From contig NZ_VTYQ01000006.1 of NCBI RefSeq assembly GCF_013113835.1, forward strand, positions 1 to 64,000: a stretch of DNA of 64,000 nucleotides, written 5' to 3'. The stretch comes from Vibrio sp. RE88. Its GTDB lineage: Bacteria > Pseudomonadota > Gammaproteobacteria > Enterobacterales > Vibrionaceae. The notes beneath the pieces are model-generated. The model saw nothing but the letters and a program-made list of their open reading frames with translations. It was not told the origin of the DNA and did not search any database. Within the stretch, counting starts at the first letter, position 1. Each line of letters opens with the position of its first letter. The position numbers and the translations under genes are program-made. This document shows positions 35,712-44,935 of this stretch, in pieces.

Positions 35712-36890
35712 TTACTGAAGCAGCAGAGCAAGCTGACGGATACCAGGGCTCACATCATCTGAAAGCATCAATTGGTTTAGTTTTTGTTGTAAGTTATCAA
35801 TGACTTGATTTCTCTTTTCTAAATCCTTTCTTAACGAAGCATTAGCCGCATTTTTCGCAGCCAGCAACATAGCGTTAGACTGTTCCTGCTGCTTGGCTTT
35901 TTCACTTGCTAGGTGAAGTTGTTCGTCTTTGTCTTGAACTTCACGGGTACGTTCATCCCGCTCCTGCTTAACTGAGGTCAACTCATCAGACAAGCCAGAC
36001 ACCTTGGTAGATAAACCAATGATTTTGCTAGACATATCTGACGTCCTCATAGACGTCGCACCAGACATCACTTCAACTGTAAGTTGGGATTTGATCTTAT
36101 CTTTATGCTGTTTGAGTTCGTTGTCCGCTTTTTCTTTCGCCTTCTTGGTATTGTCTAAGTTAAAGCCCAGTATCTTGTCCCCTGCCGCACCAGCGCCAAG
36201 TTTGGCTAGCTTAGTCGTCGACATCACACTGCCAGCCGTACCGAGCACGGACGGTACAGAAACAGTGCCAGCGAATAGTGTGCCTATTGTCAGCCCAAGT
36301 CTTAGTAAAGCCGAGGTGGCTTTGGACCAGTACTGCGCTCTGTCGTCATTCATGCCCATTTTTTCAAGCAGCTTATACGTTAAATTGGAGATGGTATCTG
36401 AGCCCATTTTCAGCCCTTCACCACCATGCGCCTTGCTATACCAATCTGCGGCTGCGCAACCTGCATCTGAAACCGCGAGAGCAAATGCCACTCCTGCCGC
36501 AGCGACAAGCGGTACCCCAAGGCCACCACTAAAGACAGTTGCCGCAATAGCCAGCCCTAATCCCACTCCTGCTATCGCAACGTTAAACAGCTCTTTAAAG
36601 AATGTACATTTTGCTACGTCTACCCCTGCTTTCTTAGCTTGATCGTAGAGAGCCGTCGATTTTTCTAGCAGTTGCTTTGATTCTGTCGTCGAAGTTTCAT
36701 GATTGCTTAAATACTCTTTCTGAGCTGGCGTAGTGGCTAAATCTAGATGATCGACCGTATCCGTTTGGCTTTTTAAAGGCACTTGTGAAATATCAAAGCT
36801 TCTTGCTTCTTGCTTAGAGGAAGATTTCGGCATCGCTAAGTCTAAGTAATTGAGGCCTGCGAGCTGTTGAGAAGAAATCTCTATTGGCAT
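35712..36890 (-). CDS. sseF: SseF-like T3SS effector with C-terminal coiled coil
   Basis: This protein has 392 residues. Residues 103-180 match Salmonella SseF: GLAIAATVFSGGLGVPLVAA followed by ALAVSDAGCAA, as in SseF GLSVAAAVISGGAGLPIAI and IAIGDACCA. A second hydrophobic stretch covers 193-222. SseF (260 residues) inserts in the vacuolar membrane and, with SseG, positions the vacuole. This protein adds about 130 residues of coiled coil (290-370) that SseF lacks, and there is no sseG gene. An SscB-type chaperone gene precedes it, as in SPI-2. The effector call is strong; the host role may differ. Confidence 0.82.
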   Translation of the reverse strand: MPIEISSQQLAGLNYLDLAMPKSSSKQEARSFDISQVPLKSQTDTVDHLDLATTPAQKEYLSNHETSTTESKQLLEKSTALYDQAKKAGVDVAKCTFFKELFNVAIAGVGLGLAIAATVFSGGLGVPLVAAAGVAFALAVSDAGCAAADWYSKAHGGEGLKMGSDTISNLTYKLLEKMGMNDDRAQYWSKATSALLRLGLTIGTLFAGTVSVPSVLGTAGSVMSTTKLAKLGAGAAGDKILGFNLDNTKKAKEKADNELKQHKDKIKSQLTVEVMSGATSMRTSDMSSKIIGLSTKVSGLSDELTSVKQERDERTREVQDKDEQLHLASEKAKQQEQSNAMLLAAKNAANASLRKDLEKRNQVIDNLQQKLNQLMLSDDVSPGIRQLALLLQ

Positions 36891-36910
36891 GGTAATACTC
36901 CTACTGCTTG

Positions 36911-37390
36911 TTACTGAGTAATCTCATCGAGTAAGGACTGAGCAAGCGCACGAATCTCCGGTTGCTCCGGAGTAATAAAGCTTTGCTCAATACAGGTGTG
37001 CAACGCATCTACCGCTTCTGAGTGCTTTTCCAGCGAAAGATAACATTGACCCATTCTGAAGGTCACCCCAGCGTCACATGCATTCATTAAGGTTGAATAG
37101 CCGTAGAAGATCAGCGCATGTTCAAATTGATCTAACGCGTGCAGCGTAGAGGCCATACCAAACATGTATTCGCGTCGCCAAGGGTTGTTCATCACCAGAT
37201 AGGTAAAATGTGTCAGGGCTCCAGGCATATCTTCATCCTGATATCGCTCTAGTGCGCTTTGATATGCCTGATCTAATTCTGACTCTTCAACACCATTTAA
37301 TTGCGCCAGAGTTTTATGCCCATTAACGACGTCTTGAATGGATTCGGCGACTTGGTTAATGTCGACTGGAAGGAAATTTGTAGTTGTCAT
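36911..37390 (-). CDS. sscB: TPR chaperone SscB-like (SycD/LcrH class II)
   Basis: This 159-residue protein has three tetratricopeptide repeats (for example DMPGALTHFTYLVMNNPWRR and SLEKHSEAVDALHTCIEQSF), typical of class II chaperones. In SPI-2, SscB is the chaperone of SseF, and the downstream neighbour here is SseF-like. The start at 37390 (MTTTNFLPVD) is favoured over 37405 by a GGAA box and alignment with family starts. Confidence 0.88.
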   Translation of the reverse strand: MTTTNFLPVDINQVAESIQDVVNGHKTLAQLNGVEESELDQAYQSALERYQDEDMPGALTHFTYLVMNNPWRREYMFGMASTLHALDQFEHALIFYGYSTLMNACDAGVTFRMGQCYLSLEKHSEAVDALHTCIEQSFITPEQPEIRALAQSLLDEITQ

Positions 37391-37458
37391 GAGATATTCC
37401 ATCATCGGTAAGGCACCGAATGAACGGTGCCCTACATTTGGTTTGCGTAAAGAACGGA

Positions 37459-38049
37459 TTAGTTGTGAACCGCTGATGCGATACGCCCGTGAAGTTCGAC
37501 TAACTCTTTGACTAATGAACGCATCTGCTCTGAGATTTGACGTGCTTTGTCACTGAGTTCGTTGACATTTTTGGCGTAATTTTGGGCGTTCATCGCTTTG
37601 AATTCGCCGTCCATTTTTTCCATCTCAGCGTCTTTAGTAATGGAAGCTGAGACCATAGAGCCTGCCCCATCAACGCTTTTTCCGAGCGCCTGACCTAGGT
37701 GGGTCGCCCCTTCGCCAAATTTTGACGTTGCTCCGACACCGACCATACCAACGACTCCTGATAGGATCTGTAAGCCACCGGACCAAGCTGCGGATTCAAA
37801 TGCACTCTTAATTGCATCTCGTTTAGTGTCCATCGACGCTTTTTGCACATCCCATCCAAGCAATTGCTGCTTCTGGTTATACTCTTGGAGCACGTTACGC
37901 AGCTTTTTAAAGATCTCTGCCAGTTTGACAATCAGTTCGTTAAGCTGAGCAATCGCATCCATCGCTTCACTGCCAGAGACATCATGGTCGTAGTTCGTTG
38001 AGCTTGCAGCATTCACTGGTGCGTTGTTTGAAACTTGTACTTCACTCAT
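37459..38049 (-). CDS. sseD: T3SS translocator SseD-like (SctB)
   Basis: This protein is 196 residues; SseD has 195. Features are a central hydrophobic segment (GGLQILSGVVGMVGVGATS, about 90-110) flanked by amphipathic helices and a C-terminal coiled coil (SDKARQISEQMRSLVKELVE). With SseC it forms the pore in the host membrane at the end of the EspA/SseB filament. It lies 14 bases after sseC. SPI-2 sseE, which follows sseD, is missing. Confidence 0.9.
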   Translation of the reverse strand: MSEVQVSNNAPVNAASSTNYDHDVSGSEAMDAIAQLNELIVKLAEIFKKLRNVLQEYNQKQQLLGWDVQKASMDTKRDAIKSAFESAAWSGGLQILSGVVGMVGVGATSKFGEGATHLGQALGKSVDGAGSMVSASITKDAEMEKMDGEFKAMNAQNYAKNVNELSDKARQISEQMRSLVKELVELHGRIASAVHN

Positions 38050-38063
38050 AATTTCCCCCTTAG

Positions 38064-39503
38064 CTACACTGCTGATGTGGCAATGCGAGCCTGTAACATG
38101 CCTGTTTCATTGATCACTTTGCTTGCACCATCTAAGGTGTCGCCTTGTTTATCAACCAAGTCTTTGATGGTTTTGGATTGTTGTTCTTTGGCTTTGTCGT
38201 ACCAGTCGTAGCAGAACTCCATCAGGTTTTGTTTCAGGATCAAATCTTCAATTTGTTTTTGAAGTTTCGCTTTTTCTTCAGTCACAATACCGCTGGTGAT
38301 GGCTTTGCCCGAACCTGCTGATGCACGAATAAGATCAAGTGAGGTATAGGTACACGCTTTGATGACGGTTTTGATGACTTCATTGCGCACCATGGTAGTT
38401 ACCTGCTTAGTGATCTCTTGGGCAGTAACCTGCGCGCCTTTCTCGATGGCCGCGGTCGCCGCTTTTTCTACCGATTTAGTCACGAGTTGCTGAATCGCTT
38501 CTTCACTGAACGCTTTACCTAAAGACTTAGCGATTTGGCCACCCCGTTCAGCGACTTGCTCTACGCCCTTGCTCACGCCGCTCATCAACTGTTTGCTGAC
38601 CTGCTCTGCCACTTGTTCGGAGACTTGTTTACCAACTTGCTGCGCAATGTTTGTGACTTCTTGAGTAGAGCCTTTGCCGATGCTTTCGACTAGCTTCGGT
38701 GCGGCTTCTTTCATTGCGGTTTCAGTGCCTTTGGCGATAGAGCGAGTGGCTGAAATAGCTCGGCCTGCCTGGAAGATATCCAGTGCCATGCCCACGATCT
38801 CCGCACCCAATTGCACTTTGCCTGCGACATCAATGACTTGCTGACATTTCTCTTTGTCCGCGCCACAAAGAATTGCTGTTTCCGCGGCAGCTTTGACCAT
38901 GCCGGCAATACCCGCAGTAAGGTAAGCCGCGCCGCTGGCCATATCCAATGCCCCGCCTGCTACGTCCCCTACGGCTATTCGCGCAGCGCCTTCAATCAGT
39001 TTGAATACACCGACAATGGCTTCGACCGCGCCGACGATCCAGTCGAAGATCGCAGCGAAGATGCCGCCTTTGTGAGCTTTCTCAGCTTGCTCGATTCGCT
39101 TAGCGAGCTGCTCCTGAAACTCTTTGACTTGTTGGTCACGCAGTACGGCTTGGGTATCTGTCATTAGTCGACCGGCTTTGGCCGCTGAATTTGCCGTATC
39201 ACCAAATGTCTTCAGTCCTAGGTTCGCTGCCATAAGAACCATGTCGTTCATAGAGGCTTTTTCTAGCTGACTTACTGTGACGTTGTCACCCTTATGGAAT
39301 GCAGATAATACGCGCTGCAATGCCTGACTTGCTATGTCTGAGCTGACCACGCCCGTTTTTGTTTCGCGGTCGATTACATCAACAAGGCCACCGGGGGTTC
39401 CGGACGAAGGTAAACGTGCTTTGGTTTCCTTAGTTTTATCAAGACGCTCAGTATCCGATGTGCCCGTTACTGGCATTTGAGTATTGAAGTTAACACTAGT
39501 CAT
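38064..39503 (-). CDS. sseC: T3SS major translocator SseC-like (SctE)
   Basis: This protein is 479 residues; SseC has 484. A double hydrophobic region spans residues 148-205 (IFAAIFDWIVGAVEAIVGVF and AYLTAGIAGMVKAA). Long Lys/Glu/Gln coiled-coil segments follow, with repeated VSEQVAEQVSKQ and alanine-rich helices at 290-400. It inserts in the host membrane as the large pore subunit. AGGAGGTG precedes the ATG, and the gene overlaps the end of sscA by 8 bases, its chaperone. Confidence 0.94.
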   Translation of the reverse strand: MTSVNFNTQMPVTGTSDTERLDKTKETKARLPSSGTPGGLVDVIDRETKTGVVSSDIASQALQRVLSAFHKGDNVTVSQLEKASMNDMVLMAANLGLKTFGDTANSAAKAGRLMTDTQAVLRDQQVKEFQEQLAKRIEQAEKAHKGGIFAAIFDWIVGAVEAIVGVFKLIEGAARIAVGDVAGGALDMASGAAYLTAGIAGMVKAAAETAILCGADKEKCQQVIDVAGKVQLGAEIVGMALDIFQAGRAISATRSIAKGTETAMKEAAPKLVESIGKGSTQEVTNIAQQVGKQVSEQVAEQVSKQLMSGVSKGVEQVAERGGQIAKSLGKAFSEEAIQQLVTKSVEKAATAAIEKGAQVTAQEITKQVTTMVRNEVIKTVIKACTYTSLDLIRASAGSGKAITSGIVTEEKAKLQKQIEDLILKQNLMEFCYDWYDKAKEQQSKTIKDLVDKQGDTLDGASKVINETGMLQARIATSAV

Positions 39504-39969
39504 GATGCACCTCCTGAGTAAATTGAGCTAAAGCTTTGTTGGCTTTCTCTGCGATCTCATCCCAAACTCCGTCTGGGTGACAATCGCATACGCGTAATGC
39601 CGCTTTGTAGGATTTGATGGCGTACTCTTTATTACCAACAGCCAGATAGTTATTGCCCGCATAATAAGGGCTACGAGGGTCTTCCACTTTGACAATGCCT
39701 GCGCGACCAAAGCAGAAAATCGCTTCTTCGTGCTCTTTGAGTTGCTGACAGCATGTGCCTAGTGCAAAGAAGTAATCGAAGTTCCACTGGTCGATTTTCA
39801 TTAGTAAATAGAAGATTCGCTTGGCACCTTCGTAGTCCCCGTAGTTCATTAGCTGGGTTCCGTATCGATACAGAAGATCGAGATCTTTCTCTTCAACATC
39901 AGCCAACATTTTGAGTGAGCCGCCTTGTTGCAAGAATGTCTGCAAAGTTTCAAAGTCTTTCTCTACCAT
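39496..39969 (-). CDS. sscA: TPR chaperone SscA-like (SycD/LcrH class II)
   Basis: This protein is 157 residues, identical in length to Salmonella SscA, the chaperone of SseC. Three TPR units are visible (DYEGAKRIFYLLMKIDQWNF, HEEAIFCFGRAG, GNKEYAIKSYKAALRV). It overlaps the following sseC gene, consistent with coupling of chaperone and client. Confidence 0.94.
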   Translation of the reverse strand: MVEKDFETLQTFLQQGGSLKMLADVEEKDLDLLYRYGTQLMNYGDYEGAKRIFYLLMKIDQWNFDYFFALGTCCQQLKEHEEAIFCFGRAGIVKVEDPRSPYYAGNNYLAVGNKEYAIKSYKAALRVCDCHPDGVWDEIAEKANKALAQFTQEVHHD

Positions 39970-39978
39970 AACGGCCCC

Positions 39979-40770
39979 CTATCGGATGTTCTGTGCAATG
40001 GACTTGTTCATCTCTGCCAGCATGGTTTGCATGCTGTTCAGCAGGCTGACAGTCACGTTGTAGGTTTGCATGATTTTCTGAAGCTGAAGCTGCGACTGAG
40101 AAACAAAGTCGGACGCACGGTTAGAGACAGTATCGAGTGCTGCTTTTACCGCTTTGAGTTTGCCCTGATCTAGACCACCAGCCGCTTGCAGTGTGTCAGC
40201 GATGTGCTGCATGTGTTCTTTGTTGATCCTCTGACCAGACATGTAACCCACTTCAGGTAGGCTCCAGATGTAGTCGCAAGCCCGCTTTCCATCGACCTTA
40301 ATGCCGTGTTGATCCATATAGCTCACAACATCTTGCCAGCTGTATGACTGCATCCCCTCTGGGCCACTGGCGTCAATTTTTGCTTTTAGCTTGTCGAGAT
40401 ATTTAGCTGATGGATCGTTGGTTTTGAGGTAATCGCTAATCGACTTACCATCGACTGAGAAACCATTGTCCTTCATATACTTGATGACTTCAGGTGGTAG
40501 CTGACCTGTTGCTTTGTCGCCCTCTTTAGCGACTCGGGCAATCACTTCATCTACGCGGTTAGCCATATCCTGAGCAGAGCGAGATACATCAGCTTTGGCT
40601 TGCATCTGACCGTATTTAGCATCAGCTAATTCAGACAGAAGATTCATGAATAAATACAATACCGCTACGCCACCTGACAATACGCTATCGCCTTTAATAG
40701 CGTTTTCAATTTCTACTTTGTCATTTTCTTTAGACAAAGGAGCACTCACGCCGTTATCAACTTGAAGCAT
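39979..40770 (-). CDS. EspA/SseB-like filament protein, expanded copy
   Basis: This 263-residue paralogue of the 191-residue protein upstream shares its N-terminal third and the last 65 residues almost fully (NRASDFVSQSQLQLQK; YNVTVSLLNSMQTMLAEMNK). It carries an extra segment of about 80 residues at 115-198. Within it the motif YMxxxGxxVDGKxxxDY appears a second time (Y98 copy and Y151 copy), so the insert looks like a diverged internal duplication. EspA/SseB proteins polymerise into the sheath-like filament beyond the needle; the extra domain may sit on its surface. Confidence 0.85.
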   Translation of the reverse strand: MLQVDNGVSAPLSKENDKVEIENAIKGDSVLSGGVAVLYLFMNLLSELADAKYGQMQAKADVSRSAQDMANRVDEVIARVAKEGDKATGQLPPEVIKYMKDNGFSVDGKSISDYLKTNDPSAKYLDKLKAKIDASGPEGMQSYSWQDVVSYMDQHGIKVDGKRACDYIWSLPEVGYMSGQRINKEHMQHIADTLQAAGGLDQGKLKAVKAALDTVSNRASDFVSQSQLQLQKIMQTYNVTVSLLNSMQTMLAEMNKSIAQNIR

Positions 40771-40818
40771 AACAACTCCTTACTATTATTTTATTGAACA
40801 GATTTATCGTTTAAGTAA

Positions 40819-41394
40819 TTAACGAATATTCTGAGCGATGGATTTATTCATTTCAGCCAACATGGTTTGCATGCTATTTAAAAGGCTGACGGTCACGTTG
40901 TATGTCTGCATCAATTTTTGTAATTGAAGTTGGGATTGTGAAACGAAATCTGACGCTCGATTCGATACGGTTTCTAGCGAGGCTTTAACTGCTTTTAGTT
41001 TGCCCTGATCAAGGTCCTTACCATTTGCCTCTAGGTATTTATCAATGGTTTTTCCATCGACTGTAAACCCGTTGTCTCTCATATAGTTAATCACTTCAGG
41101 ATCCAGTTGTCTTGTGGCCTTATCACCTTCTTTAGCGGCTTCCGCGACTTTCTCATCGACACGGTTTGCCATATCCTGAGCGGTACGTGACACTTCAGAT
41201 TTTTTCTGCATCTGAGAGTATTTTGCGTCGGCCATTTCAGACAGCAGATTCATGAACATATAAAGCACGGCGATACCACCGGACAGTACAGTATCACCAC
41301 GTGATGCAATGGTATTTTTAATATCTTCACTTTGTTGAGAGTTGATGATGCTAGTACCTTGAGTACCTGATGTATCATTAAGATTAACAGCCAT
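40819..41394 (-). CDS. sseB: EspA/SseB-like T3SS filament protein
   Basis: This protein is 191 residues; SseB has 196. Layout: N-terminal hydrophobic helix (SGGIAVLYMFMNLLSEMADA), a middle helix pair, and a C-terminal coiled coil (LQKLMQTYNVTVSLLNSMQT) that drives filament assembly. It lies in the order sseA-sseB-sscA-sseC of SPI-2, with a second copy inserted. It starts a new transcription unit after the terminator at 41583. It probably forms the main filament through which translocators pass. Confidence 0.92.
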   Translation of the reverse strand: MAVNLNDTSGTQGTSIINSQQSEDIKNTIASRGDTVLSGGIAVLYMFMNLLSEMADAKYSQMQKKSEVSRTAQDMANRVDEKVAEAAKEGDKATRQLDPEVINYMRDNGFTVDGKTIDKYLEANGKDLDQGKLKAVKASLETVSNRASDFVSQSQLQLQKLMQTYNVTVSLLNSMQTMLAEMNKSIAQNIR

Positions 41395-41582
41395 AATATT
41401 TTCCTCTTATTAATAGGTTATTACTACAAGCTGGGTTCTAAATTGGAAATCACCATTTAGCATCTCAGTTTGTAATTCTATATTACCGCTCGTTTGATCT
41501 TTTGATTTCTAATATCCCTAACTAGTATAAATTGGTGGTTCGACCAGTTTATTAGATATATTTTCGAATATTAAAACAGGTA
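41395..41582 (-). promoter_or_regulatory. Probable promoter region of the sseB-sseF operon
   Basis: This AT-rich leader upstream of sseB follows a terminator, so a promoter is expected. The common TCAGGT-N4-ACCTGA element is absent. A short repeat, TGGT-TCG-ACCA, occurs at about 41543-41553, of unknown value. Confidence 0.4.
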
Positions 41583-41618
41583 TAAAAAAACCGGCATAAC
41601 AATATCGCTATACCGGTA
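41583..41618 (-). terminator. Terminator of the ssaB-sseA operon
   Basis: On the minus strand ACCGGTATA and TATGCCGGT pair (one mismatch) around a 10-base loop and are followed by seven T residues. It lies about 47 bases after the sseA stop and separates the secretin operon from the translocator operon. Confidence 0.75.
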
Positions 41619-41664
41619 AGGGACCACAGTGGTCATTGACGAATAAGAGATGAACTTTAGAGAG

Positions 41665-42009
41665 TTACATATATTTCTTTAACACTCGTTTTTTGGGCTT
41701 AGGAGATGATTCCGGCTGCTGATCTTCTGAATCTCCCATGGTTTTGAACCCTTCCTCCAAGCTTTTAAAGTTGCTCTCAAGCTGAGTTACTTTTGACATA
41801 ATGGCTTGCTGAGAGTTTTGAAATCCCTCGGGAAATGCCTGGTTCAGCTTTTCTAATTTTCTACGCGCTTCTGGATCATGCGCAGATTTTTCGACCAGAA
41901 TCTGAATTTCATTCTGCAGTTGCTCGAATTCCTTCATTTGCTCAGCAAGCATACTGCGACGGCTGTTGAGGTCATCCATTACGGATTTAATATCGTTGAA
42001 TGTATCCAT
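41665..42009 (-). CDS. sseA: SseA-like chaperone of filament/translocator proteins
   Basis: This 114-residue helical protein has a basic tail (PKPKKRVLKKY). Salmonella SseA (108 residues) has the same architecture and a similar middle motif: here AFPEGFQNSQQAIMSKV, in SseA LFPQGVAGVNQEAEKDL. SseA chaperones SseB and SseD. It lies directly before the sseB-like genes, as in SPI-2. Confidence 0.86.
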   Translation of the reverse strand: MDTFNDIKSVMDDLNSRRSMLAEQMKEFEQLQNEIQILVEKSAHDPEARRKLEKLNQAFPEGFQNSQQAIMSKVTQLESNFKSLEEGFKTMGDSEDQQPESSPKPKKRVLKKYM

Positions 42010-42065
42010 AATTTTCTCCAGTTTTTAAAGTGGTACGGTAGAGTTCGTTTGATATATAGAGCTTG

Positions 42066-42254
42066 TTACTGATATCGCTTAGCCAAAATACTGATCACGT
42101 CTTGAGCAGCGTAAATGGCATGGTAGAGACTTTCCGCAGTCTGTTTTGATCCTTTATTCAACTCATTTCGAGCCGCTTCTAACTGAGAAATCAATTCGTC
42201 TTTGCTTTCAGGGTTTTCCTTAAGCGTGGATTCCAGTTGTGTAATTCGAGCCAT
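42066..42254 (-). CDS. ssaE: SsaE-like T3SS chaperone/co-factor
   Basis: This 62-residue helical protein lies between sctD and sseA. It matches SsaE (80 residues) in QLEAARNELNKG and AIYAAQDVISILAKRYQ, compared with SsaE QLRAARKQLEEN and AIEQAENIINIIYYRY. SsaE binds SseB and the ATPase region during secretion. The gene is small but supported by order and by motif similarity. Confidence 0.82.
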   Translation of the reverse strand: MARITQLESTLKENPESKDELISQLEAARNELNKGSKQTAESLYHAIYAAQDVISILAKRYQ

Positions 42255-42262
42255 AACGCCTC

Positions 42263-43468
42263 CTATAAAATGAATGGTATGTGTATAAGTTCACCATCTC
42301 GACTGAGGTCCAGCCCTTTCAAATCAATGTGACTTACCACATAACCGCTATCGAGTTTGCTGTTCAATTTAAGTCGAGTTCCGTTGCTAAGCTCGACAAA
42401 TGGGTGGCTGCTGTTACCACCAAAACTGACGATTTGTCCAGACAGATAACGGGATAAATTGTCCCTTACTGGAATGTTCTCAAATCGGACATCAATGCTT
42501 TGGCCTGTGTTCGCCATCAACTCACTACTGACCTGACGAATCTGACTGCGGACATCATCTTGAAACTGCCCCGTCACCATGATGCTGTCTTGACGACGTT
42601 CTACCATCAGTCCTTGAAGCAATCCTTTCTCCCTAAGTGCTTCAATGAATTTTTGCACGTAACCACCAATATCGTTTGCCACTTGCCAGTGCTTCAGCCC
42701 TTGAATTTGTTCTAGTTCACGAGTCACTTTGTCCCATTTTTCACCAGATTGAATCGCACCTGAGATTCTGACTTCACCCATTCTTCGTGATGGAAGAACG
42801 TTGATGTTCTGATAACCATTTGCGCTCAATACCGATTCCACGTTGCTGATCAATGTATCGGTGCAAACCGCCGTGGTGGTAAAACGTATCGAATGCAGTT
42901 TCAATCCTTCTTTTAATTTGGCCATCGCTGTTGAGTTGTCGCAGTAACCTGTCAATGTCACTACTCCATCAGAGCCCCAGTTTGCTTCAACCTGATGTAA
43001 CGCCGGAACATTGAGTTGATGTTGTAACCATAATTGCGGGTCGAACACGGGTTGTGTTTTCGCCGGTAACATCAAGGTAAATGCCATTAGAACGATGGCA
43101 ATCAGCGTCATTGCCAGCAACACCATATTTCTCCATCGGCTTTTGTTGGTTTTCACGTGCGCCGGTAACTTTTGCCACTCTAATGCTTGTTCTGCCTGCC
43201 CAAGGACTAGGCCAACACCACAAATCTCTATCGGCTCTCCCATCGGTAAGGCTTCTTCGGTATTTGCCAGAGAACCATTTGCCCAGACTTTGACTGTATC
43301 CCTGACAAACACACCTTTTTCATCAACCCTGATATTCAATAACTCACGCTCAGCAAGTGGCACCATAATGTCGCCGCTAGGCCCCATTGATAGATCGCCC
43401 TGAGGTAATCTCAGTTCTCTACCTTGCATTGGGCCTGTGAGCCATAAGAGTTTGGTACTGTTTTCCAT
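42263..43468 (-). CDS. sctD: T3SS outer inner-membrane ring protein SctD
   Basis: From the ATG at 43468 the protein is 401 residues (SsaD 403). The N-terminal domain (1-110) is FHA-like and cytoplasmic, a single transmembrane helix spans about 115-135 (MVLLAMTLIAIVLMAFTLML), and three periplasmic ring domains follow. A GTG at 43480 is rejected, since GGGAG precedes the ATG at proper distance. It begins 12 bases after the sctC stop. Confidence 0.94.
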   Translation of the reverse strand: MENSTKLLWLTGPMQGRELRLPQGDLSMGPSGDIMVPLAERELLNIRVDEKGVFVRDTVKVWANGSLANTEEALPMGEPIEICGVGLVLGQAEQALEWQKLPAHVKTNKSRWRNMVLLAMTLIAIVLMAFTLMLPAKTQPVFDPQLWLQHQLNVPALHQVEANWGSDGVVTLTGYCDNSTAMAKLKEGLKLHSIRFTTTAVCTDTLISNVESVLSANGYQNINVLPSRRMGEVRISGAIQSGEKWDKVTRELEQIQGLKHWQVANDIGGYVQKFIEALREKGLLQGLMVERRQDSIMVTGQFQDDVRSQIRQVSSELMANTGQSIDVRFENIPVRDNLSRYLSGQIVSFGGNSSHPFVELSNGTRLKLNSKLDSGYVVSHIDLKGLDLSRDGELIHIPFIL

Positions 43469-43480
43469 AGCCACTCCCAC

Positions 43481-44935
43481 TTATTGATTGACGGGTTCTG
43501 CCTTAATTAGGAACAGACGCATGACGCTTTGTTTGCTGTGGTCTGTACTACGGAAAAGTCCTCCTAGTAGCGGGATATCACCCAGTAATGGAATTTTGTT
43601 TTCTACGGTATGGTCTTTGTCCTGAACGAAACCGCCCAACAATAGACTCTCACCGGTTTTTAGCGTGGCTTGCGTTGCAATCTCTGAATTTTCAACCTGA
43701 GGTAATGGATCTTTGCTACTCACGGGTTTTGCTTGTTGGCCATCTTGAATATTTAGTGACAGCATCACTTTTTTAAAGTTGTTCTCATTGACCAGTCTTG
43801 GTGTCACTCTTAAAAGCGAACCTGTGGTTACGGATTCCAACTTGGCCACCTTCTCTCCTTCAATCTTGGTATAGAAGGTTACGTTTTTGTCCAACACCGC
43901 TTGAACATTGTTGAGTGTCACAACGGAAGGTCTTGATAACACTTTTGCTTTTGAGTTCTGCTCTAGTGCATTGAGTCGAACCATGAAGTTCCCGGTGTTG
44001 CCAATCACAGTCGAGAAGTTATCACTGCTCAAGCTACCTTGATTGAATGTGACACTACCTCCGCCAAATTTCGCTGCAGCAGACCAATCGATACCGAGTT
44101 GATTAAAGTCCGAAGTGTCGACATCAATAATGGTGACCGAAACTTCAATCATGGTTGGCGTAATGTCCAATTGCTTTATCAACGAGGCATACATCGCCAT
44201 ATCCATCTTGTTGGTTCTAATGATCACTGCGTTTTGGCGTGAGTCTGCTGAGAAACTGGTTGTGCCTTGATTACTGGCATCAGGCCCTTCATCTTGTTCC
44301 ATTTGTTTAAGAACAGAGACCACACCTGGCACAGTAACGTCTTGGCTACGGTAGCTATATACGGTGTCTGTTGCAGAGGCGTATTTCAGTGGGAAGATTT
44401 TGACCGACTTCTGTGATTGCGCGTGTTGCTTAGAATCGTTGTCCAGTTGCTGAACATACTTACTCACTGTATTTACACATGCTGGCACACCGTTAACTTG
44501 GATGGCGTGTAAGCCTGAAATCGATGTCACTTCACACGCCACTTTGTCAATGAAACCCGCTTTCGCGATGTAGCGAGTCGCTTCCTGATTAGAGAGAGAA
44601 GACAGCGAAATTACCTCGTTGGTGACTTCTCTTGCTTTGTTAACATGCAACAAATCCCCGTCATAGTACCAGACTAAGCCGTACTGCTGCGCAAGCATGG
44701 TTAGGATCTGTTTTGGTGTCTGACCATCGATTTGACCACTGAAAGACTCGCTAATCTGGCTGCTGACTTCCATCGGGATTCCATAGTTCTTGCCCACTTC
44801 TTCAATCACTGACTTCAATGGCGTTCCACGGCTATAGAATACAAACGGCTCACCATGCCATTGAACTGCTGATATCGGCGCAGCATGAGCAAAGTTGATC
44901 GTAAAAAGAAGTAACCAGCATAGTAATTTCTTCAT
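43481..44935 (-). CDS. sctC: T3SS outer-membrane secretin SctC
   Basis: This 484-residue secretin has a signal peptide (MKKLLCWLLLFTINFAHA). It has N0-N1 domains (to about 170) and the secretin core with VLSRPSVVTLNN, LLLGGFVQDKD and IPLLGDIPLLGGLF, the last being the family signature. It forms the outer-membrane ring of the injectisome. The ATG at 44935 overlaps the ssaB stop as ATGA and is preceded by GGAGGAG; an upstream TTG lies inside that box and is discarded. Confidence 0.97.
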   Translation of the reverse strand: MKKLLCWLLLFTINFAHAAPISAVQWHGEPFVFYSRGTPLKSVIEEVGKNYGIPMEVSSQISESFSGQIDGQTPKQILTMLAQQYGLVWYYDGDLLHVNKAREVTNEVISLSSLSNQEATRYIAKAGFIDKVACEVTSISGLHAIQVNGVPACVNTVSKYVQQLDNDSKQHAQSQKSVKIFPLKYASATDTVYSYRSQDVTVPGVVSVLKQMEQDEGPDASNQGTTSFSADSRQNAVIIRTNKMDMAMYASLIKQLDITPTMIEVSVTIIDVDTSDFNQLGIDWSAAAKFGGGSVTFNQGSLSSDNFSTVIGNTGNFMVRLNALEQNSKAKVLSRPSVVTLNNVQAVLDKNVTFYTKIEGEKVAKLESVTTGSLLRVTPRLVNENNFKKVMLSLNIQDGQQAKPVSSKDPLPQVENSEIATQATLKTGESLLLGGFVQDKDHTVENKIPLLGDIPLLGGLFRSTDHSKQSVMRLFLIKAEPVNQ

